Source of the DNA: JAMLHH01 sp037189845
GTDB lineage: Bacteria > Bacteroidota > Bacteroidia > Chitinophagales > JADIYW01
Length of the DNA: 64,000 nucleotides
Assembly (NCBI GenBank): GCA_037189845.1
Contig: JBBCIS010000001.1
Span: 186,001-250,000, forward strand
Direction: 5' to 3'
A program made the position numbers and the translations under genes. The notes below the pieces were generated by a model. The model was not told the DNA's origin. It ran no database searches and worked only from the letters and a program-made list of their open reading frames with translations. Shown here piece after piece: positions 9,471-18,206 of the stretch; position 1 is the stretch's first letter; each line of letters opens with the position of its first letter.

Positions 9471-10349
9471 TCAGCTGAGCTTTCTTTTTCCACTGGTGTA
9501 TTCATCTACTGTGCTGAATACGAAATCCGGATATTCTGAAAGAAATTTTGCAGTTTTCAATCCGCCTTGTAATGGACGCGCAGCCGGAGGATTCATCTCT
9601 GCTGTGGTCATCGGAATCAAATCATAAGTAGCTGAAGGAAAATATTTCAGTACTCTCAATGCCAGCTGTACACGGTTCATGTAGTCGGTGGAAGCTATAT
9701 TGTAAATGCCGGTTTTTCCATCATTCAATAGTAAGCTGACAGCTCTGGCAATATCTGTAGCATTGATAGGAGTGGCATACTGATCAACAGGTAGTTTCAA
9801 TGTAAGATGCTGTCCTTTCTCTGCCTGATCTATGATACGGGCAACGAAGTTTTTACCTCTTTCCTCATCTCCATAAACATTTGTTATCCTCAGGATGATA
9901 TTTTCCAAACCTGAATCCGAAATCAGCTGCTCTGCCTGCCATTTGTGCCTGCCGTAGATGCTGATAGGATTTGCCGGGGCGGATTCATCGTAAGGGCCAT
10001 TTGCTCCGTCAAAAATATAATCAGTCGATATGAAGACAATTTTAGAAGAAAATCTTTTTGCAAGCGTTACAATATTCTGAGTAGACTGTACCGTTAGCCG
10101 ATAGCTTTCAGCTTCATTTTGCTCACAATAATCCACATGTGTCAAAGCTCCGCAATGGATGATGATTTCGGGAGCGAATGTTGCTACATCGAAGTTCTCA
10201 GGATTTTCAGGATGCAGCGTATCATAGTACACCGTGTTTTTTGCAGCATAAGAAAAATATGTGCCGGCACACTCGTGTCCTTTTTCTGAAAGATATCTTA
10301 AACAATTGCTGCCTACTAAGCCGGATGCTCCGATGATGAGGATTTTCAT
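9471..10349 (-). CDS. RmlD-like NAD(P)-dependent sugar dehydrogenase/reductase (extended SDR)
   Basis: This 292-residue protein begins with the dinucleotide-binding motif GASGLVGS (residues 7-14). It has STDYIFDG before the active-site Tyr132-x3-Lys136 (YGRHK) and the HKWQAEQ helix, all as in dTDP-4-dehydrorhamnose reductases. It most likely reduces a nucleotide-4-keto sugar for surface polysaccharide, or acts on a related substrate. The other dTDP-rhamnose genes (rmlA, B, C) are not in the window, so a rhamnose-specific role is unproven. It starts 9 nt after the stop of the glycosyltransferase gene. A sequence close to the -7 element (TAAATTG) lies within the 3' end of that gene, 6 nt before this ATG, so it may also have its own promoter. 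Confidence 0.82.
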   Translation of the reverse strand: MKILIIGASGLVGSNCLRYLSEKGHECAGTYFSYAAKNTVYYDTLHPENPENFDVATFAPEIIIHCGALTHVDYCEQNEAESYRLTVQSTQNIVTLAKRFSSKIVFISTDYIFDGANGPYDESAPANPISIYGRHKWQAEQLISDSGLENIILRITNVYGDEERGKNFVARIIDQAEKGQHLTLKLPVDQYATPINATDIARAVSLLLNDGKTGIYNIASTDYMNRVQLALRVLKYFPSATYDLIPMTTAEMNPPAARPLQGGLKTAKFLSEYPDFVFSTVDEYTSGKRKLS

Positions 10350-10358
10350 GGCTGCAAT

Positions 10359-11411
10359 TTACCAAGACAATTGAGTAAATTTCTTTCTTTGTCTGATAAA
10401 AAATGAGACAATCAGACTTTTCTGATAGATTCCTTTTTCGTTAGGGGCACCGATTTTATACTTGTACCGTACATCTAAGAATTGCTGTCTTTTATTGAAT
10501 GCGCTGACCATCATTCTTCTATAAGCAATCTGAGCTCTGAAAATAGCTCCGGCTTCTTTGAATCTGAATTTGAGCAAGGCCATCAAAAAAGCAATCAGGT
10601 CTAAAATATTTCTGATAAAATTAACCTGAAGTACTTGTCCTGAATTCAGGTTTTTAAACAATAAGAGTCTGTTGTTTCTGAAATTCAAAAAGGTTTTATG
10701 AGGATTTTCTGCATTTAAGGTGCCGCCTCCAACGTGATAAACTGTAGAAGATGGGATATACTTGATTTTATATCCTAAGTTTTTTAATCTCCAGCAAAGG
10801 TCGATTTCTTCCATGTGAGCAAAAAAATCTTTATCAAATCCTCCTGCCAGAAGAAACAGCTCTTTTCGTATCATCATGCAAGCTCCTGTAGCCCAGAATA
10901 CTTCTATTTCATCATCATACTGCCCGGAATCTCTTTCCATAATATCAAATAGCCTGCCTCTGCAAAACGGATAGCCATATTTGTCTATAAAGCCTCCTGC
11001 CGCTCCGGCATATTCAAATTTTTCCGGATCATTGTAGCTCAATAATTTAGGTTGGCAAGCTGCAACAGCTTTGTCCCGTTTCAGTGTGTAATAAAGCGGT
11101 TCGAGCCAGCTATCAGTAACTTCTACGTCTGAATTCAGCAACAATGCATATTTGCAGGGAATATTCAGAATAGCCTGGTTATAGCCTTCTGCAAAACCGA
11201 AATTTTCAGGCATAGACAATGTATTTACGCCCTGAAACCGGGATTTGATCATTTCCACTGATCCATCGGTAGAGGCATTGTCTGCTACCCAGATTTTAGC
11301 CAATGTGGCAGGTGTATGGTTCAATACTGATGGCAGAAACTTTTCTAACCAATTTTTCCCATTGTAGTTGAGGATGATGACTGCTACTTCCGGTATCTGT
11401 TGATTTTTCAA
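10359..11411 (-). CDS. Family 2 glycosyltransferase (rhamnosyltransferase-like)
   Basis: The 350-residue GT-A enzyme opens with VAVIILNYNGKNWLEKFLPS, then has VADNASTDGS and the metal-binding LLNSDVEV motif. A later EVFWATGACMMIRKELF and HMEEIDLCWRLKNLGYKIKY resemble WbbL/rhamnosyltransferase-type enzymes. It probably adds a sugar to a lipid-linked or surface polysaccharide at the cytosolic face of the inner membrane. A weakly hydrophobic region near residue 265-280 could mediate membrane contact. The start appears to be TTG at 11409-11411; no in-frame ATG lies nearby. It precedes the RmlD-like gene by 9 nt, and both follow the acyltransferase on the same strand, so the group looks like envelope glycolipid synthesis. 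Confidence 0.87.
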   Translation of the reverse strand: MKNQQIPEVAVIILNYNGKNWLEKFLPSVLNHTPATLAKIWVADNASTDGSVEMIKSRFQGVNTLSMPENFGFAEGYNQAILNIPCKYALLLNSDVEVTDSWLEPLYYTLKRDKAVAACQPKLLSYNDPEKFEYAGAAGGFIDKYGYPFCRGRLFDIMERDSGQYDDEIEVFWATGACMMIRKELFLLAGGFDKDFFAHMEEIDLCWRLKNLGYKIKYIPSSTVYHVGGGTLNAENPHKTFLNFRNNRLLLFKNLNSGQVLQVNFIRNILDLIAFLMALLKFRFKEAGAIFRAQIAYRRMMVSAFNKRQQFLDVRYKYKIGAPNEKGIYQKSLIVSFFIRQRKKFTQLSW

Positions 11412-11459
11412 AGCTTAAATATTGAATTGCAAAGATGCTGTTTTTTTAATGATGATATC

Positions 11460-11487
11460 CGATTTTCGATTTTGGATTGTTGATTTT
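11460..11487. repeat. Degenerate heptamer tandem repeat (CGATTTT type)
   Basis: Four 7-nt units read CGATTTT, CGATTTT, GGATTGT, TGATTTT. They lie in the 114-nt gap between the acyltransferase and glycosyltransferase genes. An inverted copy AAAATCG lies at 11509-11515, so part of the region could fold into a hairpin. Confidence 0.55.
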
Positions 11488-11525
11488 GCAATCGTACATC
11501 TTCAATCAAAAATCGTAAATAGCTT

Positions 11526-12407
11526 TTAGTAAGGAATGCTTCCTTTCCATCTTTTGTGACTCCATATCCAATTGGAAGGTTTTTGCCTGATTTCAGCTTC
11601 CAGTATTCTGATATATCTTTCAGTAATTTCTCCTTCAGTTAATTCTTTCGGATACTCGGTAATGACTTCCAGATCAATGGTATATTGTGCAAATCCTGTT
11701 TTTTTGAGATGTACATACAACACTACAGCATCCAGATTTCTTGCTAATTTTTCACCGCCATTGAAAAATTTTGTATCCAATGAGAGGAATCGGGTCTCAT
11801 GTACACGGGATCTGCCGGTAGGAGACTGATCTCCGACGATTGCTACAATAGATTGCTGAGCTTTGAGCGTCTCCAATACATTTTTAGTTTGAGTAGCATC
11901 CAGCATTGTAGCACCAAATCTTTCTCTTCTTTCTTTAATGAAATCATCCATCGCTTTAAAGCTCATAGGAGCATAAAACGAAAAAGGCTTCATATGCGTA
12001 TAGTTTTGGATAATCATCAGCGGCCATTCCCAGTTTCCATAATGTCCCAGCATCAGTATTACATGATTTTGGGTTTTATTAAGCCTGTCTATCAGCTGTA
12101 TAGTTTCATCTGTAAAGGTCATTCTTTTGAGCAGCTGATCCAGGGGAATGTACAATCCTTTGATGATTTCAATGATTAATTCAGAAAGGTGCCGGTAGAA
12201 ATCCTTTTCGATTTTTTCTAAATCCTCGCTTTTTACATCCGGCAGAGCATATATCAGGTTGAGATTCACCACATCCCTGCGGTAATTCAGGAGCTTAAAT
12301 AGGACAGTATATATTATCCTGCTAAAAACGCGAAGGACAGATATCGGGAAAACAGCTATGCACCCGAATAAAATCGTTAGCAATAAGACGATGATTTTTC
12401 TCAGCAT
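11526..12407 (-). CDS. LpxL/HtrB-like lysophospholipid (lipid A) acyltransferase
   Basis: The 293-residue protein has an N-terminal membrane helix and the acyltransferase motif GHYGNWEW (His122, Glu127: the HX4E form typical of LpxL/LpxM). FYAPMSFKAMDDFIKERRERFG and IVAIVGDQSPTGRS correspond to the second and third motifs of the family. In the cell it would transfer an acyl chain from acyl-ACP to lipid A or, in Bacteroidota, possibly to ornithine or other amino-lipids. Divergent from the WbqC-like gene. A -7 element TACTTTTG (12412-12419, minus strand) sits 4 nt before the ATG. The acceptor cannot be told from sequence. Confidence 0.87.
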   Translation of the reverse strand: MLRKIIVLLLTILFGCIAVFPISVLRVFSRIIYTVLFKLLNYRRDVVNLNLIYALPDVKSEDLEKIEKDFYRHLSELIIEIIKGLYIPLDQLLKRMTFTDETIQLIDRLNKTQNHVILMLGHYGNWEWPLMIIQNYTHMKPFSFYAPMSFKAMDDFIKERRERFGATMLDATQTKNVLETLKAQQSIVAIVGDQSPTGRSRVHETRFLSLDTKFFNGGEKLARNLDAVVLYVHLKKTGFAQYTIDLEVITEYPKELTEGEITERYIRILEAEIRQKPSNWIWSHKRWKGSIPY

Positions 12408-12411
12408 ACAT

Positions 12412-12419
12412 CAAAAGTA
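12412..12419 (-). promoter_or_regulatory. -7 promoter element of acyltransferase gene
   Basis: TACTTTTG matches the Bacteroidota -7 consensus TAnnTTTG. The start codon follows after only 4 nt, so transcription should begin at or inside the ATG. No clear -33 TTTG is visible. Confidence 0.5.
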
Positions 12420-12425
12420 ATGAAG

Positions 12426-12457
12426 TTTGTTCTAACTATCATGATTCACTAACTTTG
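12426..12457 (+). promoter_or_regulatory. Promoter of WbqC-like gene (TTTG-N20-TAACTTTG)
   Basis: TTTG at 12426-12429 and TAACTTTG at 12450-12457 are separated by 20 nt, a textbook Bacteroidota -33/-7 pair. The ATG at 12465 is 7 nt past the -7 element, so the mRNA is probably leaderless or nearly so. Confidence 0.75.
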
Positions 12458-12464
12458 CGGTCTT

Positions 12465-13088
12465 ATGTCTCAAACAATTCTAATTGAGCCTCATTATTGG
12501 GGCAGCATTGCATTTTTTCAAGCATTGGTAAAAGCGGACTCCACAATATTAGACGTTCATGCTAATTTTAAAAAAGGTACTTATCGCAACCGTTGTCAAA
12601 TCATGGGACCCAATGGAATGCTTTCTCTTTCTGTACCATTGGTAAAAGGGAAAGATCAGCATACCATCATGGATAAAGTCAGAATCAGCTATACTGAAAA
12701 CTGGAAAAAAGACCACTGGCAAAGTCTGGTTTCTTCCTACAGAAGATCGGCTTATTTTGAATACTACGAAGATACTATTGCTCCCGTCTATGAAGAAAAA
12801 TTTGAGTATCTGAAAGACTTAAACCTGGCAACTATTGAAGTCGTCCAAAAGCTATTAAAACAGAAAATTGATATTTCTTTTTCTGAAAAATATATTGCTG
12901 GAAATGAGTTTTCAGGAACAGACTTAAGAGAAGCCATTCATCCTAATGTTACCAAAACAACTTACTCTGTTCCTTCCGAACCTTATCAGCAAGTATTTAT
13001 GGACAGAATGGATTTTTTACCTAATCTGAGCATTCTGGATTTACTGTTTAATTTGGGTCCGAGAGCATTGGATTATATACAACAATAG
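12465..13088 (+). CDS. WbqC-like family protein
   Basis: The 207-residue soluble protein matches the WbqC-like family (PF08889): the opening ILIEPHYWGSIAFFQALVKA, then THANFKKG-like and RCQIMGPNGMLSLSVPLVKG, and the WKKDHWQSLVSSYRRSAYFEYYED block. Members are found beside polysaccharide genes, and some act in amino-sugar or O-antigen synthesis, but the reaction is not established. In Bacteroidota this gene is often near envelope and signal-peptidase genes. Here it is divergent from a lipid acyltransferase, across a 57-nt region that holds promoters for both genes. Confidence 0.82.
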   Translation: MSQTILIEPHYWGSIAFFQALVKADSTILDVHANFKKGTYRNRCQIMGPNGMLSLSVPLVKGKDQHTIMDKVRISYTENWKKDHWQSLVSSYRRSAYFEYYEDTIAPVYEEKFEYLKDLNLATIEVVQKLLKQKIDISFSEKYIAGNEFSGTDLREAIHPNVTKTTYSVPSEPYQQVFMDRMDFLPNLSILDLLFNLGPRALDYIQQ

Positions 13089-13113
13089 TTCATGTATGTA
13101 GAGAAGCATGCTG

Positions 13114-14079
13114 TTACTTCTTTACTTCGAATACTATTTTAAAAGTTCCGTTTTTTACATCAGATACAGAATTGGGTTTTTCCATCAGTGCTACTTTACA
13201 TGAAAATTCACCTTCACACAGATAGTAGAGAACGCTTTCATCCTCATCTACTAATTTAATTTTAGTAAGCTTAAGATATCCGTCTTTGTTTTTTTCAGGA
13301 TTTGCATATTTTGCATGCAGAGCGTCAATTGTAATGGTATTAAAGCCATATCTGATGTCAAAGGCTCCGATCGCATCTTCTGGCACTTCATGTTCACTGC
13401 CTGCTACTGGTAATTTTTCACCGAGAAGCTTTTCAAAATCACTGCCTTTTTGAATGATTTTTTCATTGAAGAATATTCCTATTCCTTCTGAATAAAATTG
13501 CCCGGTCAATACAAAAATTCCATTTTCATAAGTCAGCGTTGAGTAATCATCATAAATAACGCTTTTGGAGGCTCCGTTTAACTGAAGCTTTATGTGGTAC
13601 TCGTCTTCAACAACGATTGTACTATCGTCATCATCATCATCATCATCGTCGTCGTCTTCATCAATAGGGAATTCTGATACGGAAAATGAATAAGCCTCAC
13701 TATAAAAGGTTTGACCATTATTATGAATGGCATAAGCTTTTACATAGTATTTATATTCAGGATTATATCCGGAAATCTTCACCGTGTTTCCTGTCCATTT
13801 CGCATCCTTACCTTTTTGACTAGTGGTATTTTCTGTATTCAGGACGGGATCGGAAGAAGTGCTGTAGACAACTCCTGTTTCCTGTATGTCGCCTAATGCA
13901 TATACAGTAATGTCAAAGCTGACATTGGTACTTTTTTCAGTTACATTGCTGATTTTGACATTGTGCAGATCAATTACTCCCTGCTTAGGAATATCAGTCT
14001 TGAATTTGGGATAGTCTTTTTTACATCCTGTTATGATAATCAAGGCAAATAGGACAAAATAGGATAGTTGGTTTTTCAT
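13114..14079 (-). CDS. Putative lipoprotein with poly-Asp linker
   Basis: The 321-residue protein carries a lipoprotein signal (LIIITGC, then KKDYPKF). Residues ~35-135 look like a fibronectin type III-type module (VSFDITVYALGDIQETGVVYSTS and YKYYVKAYAIHNNGQTFYSEAYSF), as in many Bacteroidota surface lipoproteins. A tract of about a dozen aspartates follows, then a ~160-residue domain I do not recognise. The Asp tract is encoded by a GAT/GAC triplet run (about 13624-13660) and could bind calcium or act as a flexible spacer. No neighbour suggests a pathway. Confidence 0.7.
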   Translation of the reverse strand: MKNQLSYFVLFALIIITGCKKDYPKFKTDIPKQGVIDLHNVKISNVTEKSTNVSFDITVYALGDIQETGVVYSTSSDPVLNTENTTSQKGKDAKWTGNTVKISGYNPEYKYYVKAYAIHNNGQTFYSEAYSFSVSEFPIDEDDDDDDDDDDDSTIVVEDEYHIKLQLNGASKSVIYDDYSTLTYENGIFVLTGQFYSEGIGIFFNEKIIQKGSDFEKLLGEKLPVAGSEHEVPEDAIGAFDIRYGFNTITIDALHAKYANPEKNKDGYLKLTKIKLVDEDESVLYYLCEGEFSCKVALMEKPNSVSDVKNGTFKIVFEVKK

Positions 14080-14232
14080 GGAATTAACATTAGGAACTAA
14101 AGTAATAATTTTATGAATTAAATTAAAATCACTTAATAAAATTCAATATTTAATCACCTCAGTAGTACCGGGAACTTTTTGAGATAAATTCATCTTTTTG
14201 TTATAATTTAAAGGTCATCTAAAAATTTCACA

Positions 14233-14661
14233 TTGGAATATCTATATATAGCAGGCATCATTGGATATTATTTGTACAAGGCATATTCTTCGAATAAGAA
14301 GAAGCAGGAAAATAAGATGCCTGATTATGGATCGCAAACCCCTCAGAAGAAAAAGAAAGGATTGTTTGATGAGATTTTAGAAGAAATAGAAAAGGCTCAG
14401 AAAGCAGAACAGGCTCCTAAGCCTGCCACTGTTGCGGAGACTGTCCAGCCGAAGTCTAATAAGAAAAAGAAACCTGTAGCCATCATTCCTCAATGGGAAG
14501 CTCCTGTCATGTCGATCGAAACAGAAGGTCAGCGGGTTACTGCGGATACTCCTTTTTTCACTGAAGAGCCTGCAGTAAAAAAATCAGGCCGTTTTGCAGG
14601 TATGAATATGTCACCCAAAGAAGCACTGAAAGCTCAGATTATTCTGGAGCGTAAGTTTTAG
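14233..14661 (+). CDS. Small hypothetical protein with N-terminal membrane helix
   Basis: This 142-residue protein begins at TTG (14233-14235) with a hydrophobic segment (YLYIAGIIGYYLYKAYSS). It continues as a highly charged, Lys/Gln/Pro-rich, probably disordered cytoplasmic tail, and ends in a short segment ALKAQIILERKF. A single-pass membrane protein of unknown function. The last 4 nt overlap the convergent lipoprotein gene, so the two stop codons interlock at 14658-14661. I do not recognise a family. Confidence 0.6.
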   Translation: MEYLYIAGIIGYYLYKAYSSNKKKQENKMPDYGSQTPQKKKKGLFDEILEEIEKAQKAEQAPKPATVAETVQPKSNKKKKPVAIIPQWEAPVMSIETEGQRVTADTPFFTEEPAVKKSGRFAGMNMSPKEALKAQIILERKF

Positions 14662-15713
14662 ATTTGAAACGAGTTAAAGAAATCCAAAGACTTCTGGTTG
14701 TTCTGGTTTCCTTTAGGCATGATGACGTACAGAATATAAATATTACCTTCTATGATGTATGCTCTGATATGAACACCTACACTATTTAATTCTGAAGTAC
14801 CCTGACCTTCAATTCCCCAATATTTTCCGTTATAATCTATTTCACGGTAATGAATGACTTTGCCCTGAATAAATCTTTCGACTGTACCGTTAAAAACCAA
14901 AGTGACAATTTCTTTTGTCTTTTCATTAATATCTATACCATCAGGTAGCTTTATCTGGGAAACTGCATATAGAAAATTGTGTTCTTTAGTTTGTGCAAAC
15001 TGTTGTTCTGTAGGTTCATAGTATTGTACAGTTTCTATGATGTTACCAATTTCCGGAAAGTAGCTGGGCAAATTTTTTACAACCGTCCTTCCCGGAAATC
15101 TTATTGAATAGTTTCTTTCTGTTTTAACAGCTTTCTGTTCCTCATGAATGCTCTCTTTTTTAGAAATTAACTGAAAGCTTTCTAAATATCTGGTAATGTC
15201 AGCATCGTCATGGTAAGAGTAAGGATATGATACCAAAACAGTATAAAATCGATTTTTAACCAGAAATACTCTTTGATGCACACCTCTGTCTTTCTCTTTG
15301 TTGTGCCAAATCATCTCACGGCCGGGAAATTTATTCAGTGATATCTGTTCAAAGGATTTTAAACTTTCTGAACCTAATTCATCCTGAATACTCTGCATGC
15401 TATAAGCAAAAAGATAATGGAGTCCCTCCGAAGTATCAGAGTCAATAAGCTCCGCAGGTAAATCTTTATACTCTACAAAGTAAGAAATGCCTTTTTCGTC
15501 CATTCCTCCAACTGTGACAATGTCCAGAATATAGTTGCCCAATGTATCTTTCAGATTCAGTACCTCTGGAATCCCTTTGAAATCCACTTTGAAATCTCCG
15601 CGCATATGGGTGTATTCTTTCCATTCATATTTGTTGAACAAATTGCAGGAACCCACAAATAAAGCTGCTATCAGCAGAAATAAGAATTTGAAAAAGCCGG
15701 ATATGAATGACAT
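14658..15713 (-). CDS. Hypothetical lipoprotein
   Basis: Taking Met at 15713 as start gives 351 residues and a clean lipoprotein signal (MSFISGFFKFLFLLIAALFV, then GSC). The longer reading from 15743 only adds ten polar residues. The body has two similar halves: each holds a region such as FKVDFKGIPEVLNL or YSIRFPGRTVVKNLP followed by a strand-rich stretch, which suggests an internal duplication. I do not recognise a named domain. A -7 element TAATTTTG on the minus strand lies about 30 nt upstream of the chosen start. Convergent with the small membrane protein gene. Confidence 0.65.
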   Translation of the reverse strand: MSFISGFFKFLFLLIAALFVGSCNLFNKYEWKEYTHMRGDFKVDFKGIPEVLNLKDTLGNYILDIVTVGGMDEKGISYFVEYKDLPAELIDSDTSEGLHYLFAYSMQSIQDELGSESLKSFEQISLNKFPGREMIWHNKEKDRGVHQRVFLVKNRFYTVLVSYPYSYHDDADITRYLESFQLISKKESIHEEQKAVKTERNYSIRFPGRTVVKNLPSYFPEIGNIIETVQYYEPTEQQFAQTKEHNFLYAVSQIKLPDGIDINEKTKEIVTLVFNGTVERFIQGKVIHYREIDYNGKYWGIEGQGTSELNSVGVHIRAYIIEGNIYILYVIMPKGNQNNQKSLDFFNSFQI

Positions 15714-15781
15714 TGTACAGGATAAAGAATTGATATAAAACAAAATTATCCTTAAAATCTATAATACCTGCTTTTGTTATA

Positions 15782-16183
15782 TCAAAAAGACTGATTTAAT
15801 TCAGAGGTAATATGAATGCTGCCTTCCAGTATTTTATGAACCGGACAGGCATTTGCTACTGATAATAATCTTTTCCCCACTGACTCGTCATAATGGCCAT
15901 GAATCTGGATTTTTCTTTTAAAAGAGCTGGTTTTGTTGGCTTTGTCTGTTTCAACATCTACTTCGACATGAATATCTTCGATTGGAAGGTTTTTATGATT
16001 AACATACATTCTCAGAGTAATTGTAGTACAGCTGGCTAAAGAGCTTGCCAGAAGCTCATGAGGGTTGACTCCTTCATTATTACCTCCCAGGTCTTTCGGC
16101 TCATCAACTATCAACTGATGATTTCCGGCAGTGATGATCGTTTTTAGTCCTTCTTTGTGATTGATTGCTGTCACCTTTGTCAT
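15782..16183 (-). CDS. OsmC-family peroxiredoxin-like protein
   Basis: The 133-residue protein has the two OsmC cysteines, Cys52 in LASSLASCTTITLRMY and Cys113 in NACPVHKIL, with the family's conserved NPHELLASS region ahead. OsmC/Ohr proteins reduce organic hydroperoxides through this cysteine pair. The spacing and VHK motif are closer to the YhfA/OsmC-like branch than to Ohr. Its start overlaps the stop of the upstream pirin gene by 4 nt, so the two are translationally coupled, pointing to a joint redox-stress role. Confidence 0.88.
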   Translation of the reverse strand: MTKVTAINHKEGLKTIITAGNHQLIVDEPKDLGGNNEGVNPHELLASSLASCTTITLRMYVNHKNLPIEDIHVEVDVETDKANKTSSFKRKIQIHGHYDESVGKRLLSVANACPVHKILEGSIHITSELNQSF

Positions 16184-17067
16184 TTGAGCCGGCTTTTAGA
16201 TTCAGGTAATGGAGTAAATTCTGTTTCATTGGGAACTTTCGGAAAGAGCTGAGCGGTCCAGTCTTCTTTGGCTTTTTCTATCTTTTCTCTTTCTGAGCTG
16301 ACAAAATTCCAATAGATAAATCTTTCTTCCGGAAAAGGTTCTCCGCCGAAGATGTACACGCTGGTATTGGCGTGCATATCAAATGCACACAAATGTGCTT
16401 CCTGTGTGACCAGAATATTTTTCTCACCATAGACATGATCACCGCTTTCGATAGCTCCTTCCAGGATATACAACCCACTTTCCCCAAAGAGTTCCTGGCT
16501 TAAATCTATTCTGGCAGGTGATTTGGTTTTTATTTCGATCATGTACAGAGGGCTGTGTACATTGACCGGAGAACGATGCCCCATGATAGCTCCTGCTACC
16601 AGCTTATATTGTACACCGTCTTGTTCCCAGGCAGGAATTTCTTCAGTTCCGACATGCTGAAAATCGGGCTCTATATCTTCCAGTTCTTTGGGCAGAGCTA
16701 CCCAGATTTGCAGGCCGTGCAAAGATTTTTCAGAAGTACGGAGATATTCAGGAGTTCTTTCTGAATGTACTACTCCTTTGCCGGCAGTCATCCAATTGAC
16801 AGCACCCGGCTGTATTTCCAGCTCAGTGCCCAGACTGTCTCTGTGCATGATTGCACCTTCAAACAGATATGTCAAAGTAGATAATCCGATATGTGGATGT
16901 GGAGGTACATCCAGATTTTCATAATCCTTTAGCTTTACTGGTCCCATATGGTCTATAAAGGCAAAAGGTCCTATGGTTCTCTTTTGTCTGAAAGGGAGTA
17001 ATCTCCCCACTAAAAAATTACCAATATTGGCAGCTTTTTCTTCAATAATAATAGAAATATTAGACAT
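16180..17067 (-). CDS. Pirin family protein (bicupin)
   Basis: The 295-residue bicupin has the pirin N-terminal motif with metal ligands HPHIGLSTLTYLFEG, preceded by GPFAFIDHMGP, then GKGVVHSERTPE supplying a further His and Glu. The C-terminal cupin ends in YIFGGEPFPEERFIYWNFVSS, as usual for pirins. Bacterial pirins are metal-dependent proteins; some have quercetin dioxygenase activity and others modulate partners under stress. The gene is read just before OsmC with a 4-nt overlap. Confidence 0.9.
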   Translation of the reverse strand: MSNISIIIEEKAANIGNFLVGRLLPFRQKRTIGPFAFIDHMGPVKLKDYENLDVPPHPHIGLSTLTYLFEGAIMHRDSLGTELEIQPGAVNWMTAGKGVVHSERTPEYLRTSEKSLHGLQIWVALPKELEDIEPDFQHVGTEEIPAWEQDGVQYKLVAGAIMGHRSPVNVHSPLYMIEIKTKSPARIDLSQELFGESGLYILEGAIESGDHVYGEKNILVTQEAHLCAFDMHANTSVYIFGGEPFPEERFIYWNFVSSEREKIEKAKEDWTAQLFPKVPNETEFTPLPESKSRLK

Positions 17068-17116
17068 GTCTTTAAGATAAAAATATTCAGTAAAATTACT
17101 TTTATCTATAACCTGA

Positions 17117-17443
17117 TTAATTCGAAACTGTTTTCAGCCCGATGATAGAACCTACTAAAGTTGTGATAAAAAATACTCTCCAGAAACTCACGGGATCTTT
17201 GAAAAAGAAAATCCCCATCAATACTGTTCCCACTGCACCGATTCCTGTCCAGACAGCATAAGCCGTTCCGATCGGAAGATTCTGAGTGGCTTTGACTAGT
17301 AAAAACATGCTAACGGATAAGGAGATCAGAAAGCCTGCATACCACATATAGGCCTCATTCCCGGAGGCTTCTTTTGCTTTGCCCAGACATGAAGCAAACG
17401 CAACTTCAAATAATCCTGCGATAATTAAAATGAACCAGCTCAT
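17117..17443 (-). CDS. SMR-family transporter, Gdx/SugE-like (guanidinium exporter type)
   Basis: This 108-residue protein has four membrane helices and the SMR essential Glu13 (IIAGLFEVAFA). LPIGTAYAVWTGIGAVGT is the signature of the SugE/Gdx branch rather than of EmrE. Gdx proteins are homodimeric dual-topology antiporters that export guanidinium in exchange for protons. No guanidine riboswitch is evident upstream. A -7 element TAATTTTG on the minus strand (17461-17468) precedes the ATG by 17 nt. The Crp/Fnr-type gene upstream on the same strand may control it. Confidence 0.85.
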   Translation of the reverse strand: MSWFILIIAGLFEVAFASCLGKAKEASGNEAYMWYAGFLISLSVSMFLLVKATQNLPIGTAYAVWTGIGAVGTVLMGIFFFKDPVSFWRVFFITTLVGSIIGLKTVSN

Positions 17444-17513
17444 AACTGTAATATTTTACTCAAAATTATCACAAGACGGCGGGTTGTTTTTTTACAAATG
17501 ATAAAAAGTAAAA

Positions 17514-18077
17514 CTACCTGATTTCTGACCGGATCCTGCTGAGGCTGACTTGCGTGATCCCTAAATAAGAAGCTATATGCCCCAATGAAGCTCTTTGCAA
17601 AATATCTGATTGCTCTTTCTGTAGCTGAAGATATCTTTCTGTAGCAGTTTTAAATTGCCGGGAGATCAGCCTTTCTTCTGTCTTGATGAGCTCCGTTTCT
17701 GCAATTTTTCTGCCCCAGTTGGCGATATGAATGTCTTCCCGATATAGTTTCTGAATGTCAGAGATATTCATCTTATACAAATTACAATCTTCCAGCAGCT
17801 CGATATTTTCATATCCCGGTTTTTGCTCAATATAGCTTCTCATAGAAAGAATGGGATCTCCCTCTTTTCCAAACCAGAAAGTAATCTCCATATCATCCTG
17901 CAAAGCATATGCTCTGACGATTCCTTTTTTGATAAAGTATAAAAACGGTTCGGTTTTATCTGTTTTCATTAAAATGTATCCTTTCGGAAACGAGCATTCT
18001 GAAAAACTCTGCAGAAGTTTCTCTCTTGAATCCTGAGGTAAAGGAAATATCTGTTGTATGATTTGATCGAGCAGCAT
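17514..18077 (-). CDS. Crp/Fnr-family transcriptional regulator
   Basis: This 187-residue protein has an N-terminal cyclic-nucleotide-binding-type beta roll (FPKGYILMKTDKTEPFLYFIKKGIVRAY) and a C-terminal helix-turn-helix (LGHIASYLGITQVSLSRIRSEIR). It resembles the large Bacteroidota group of Crp-like regulators that lack the residues needed to bind cAMP, so the effector is unknown. It lies 70 nt upstream of the SMR transporter gene on the same strand, a common pairing, and is divergent from the LytS kinase gene. Confidence 0.88.
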   Translation of the reverse strand: MLLDQIIQQIFPLPQDSREKLLQSFSECSFPKGYILMKTDKTEPFLYFIKKGIVRAYALQDDMEITFWFGKEGDPILSMRSYIEQKPGYENIELLEDCNLYKMNISDIQKLYREDIHIANWGRKIAETELIKTEERLISRQFKTATERYLQLQKEQSDILQRASLGHIASYLGITQVSLSRIRSEIR

Positions 18078-18206
18078 TACAAATTATTCAGAGACAATTT
18101 AGTATTATTCTGAATCCTCTTTAGAATACTCAGGTCTTTCATTATCATGATGTACGATTTTTATTCCGAAGTGAATATCTTTGGAAAGGTACAACTAATC
18201 AAATAA

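Noticed and set aside
13624..13660. Poly-Asp stretch as assembly artefact
   Set aside because: The mixed GAT/GAC codons and open frame on both sides suggest a genuine coding microsatellite.
17444..17513. Guanidine riboswitch before the Gdx-like SMR gene
   Set aside because: The space is only 70 nt and lacks the paired ACGR-loop hairpins or the conserved core expected of guanidine riboswitches.
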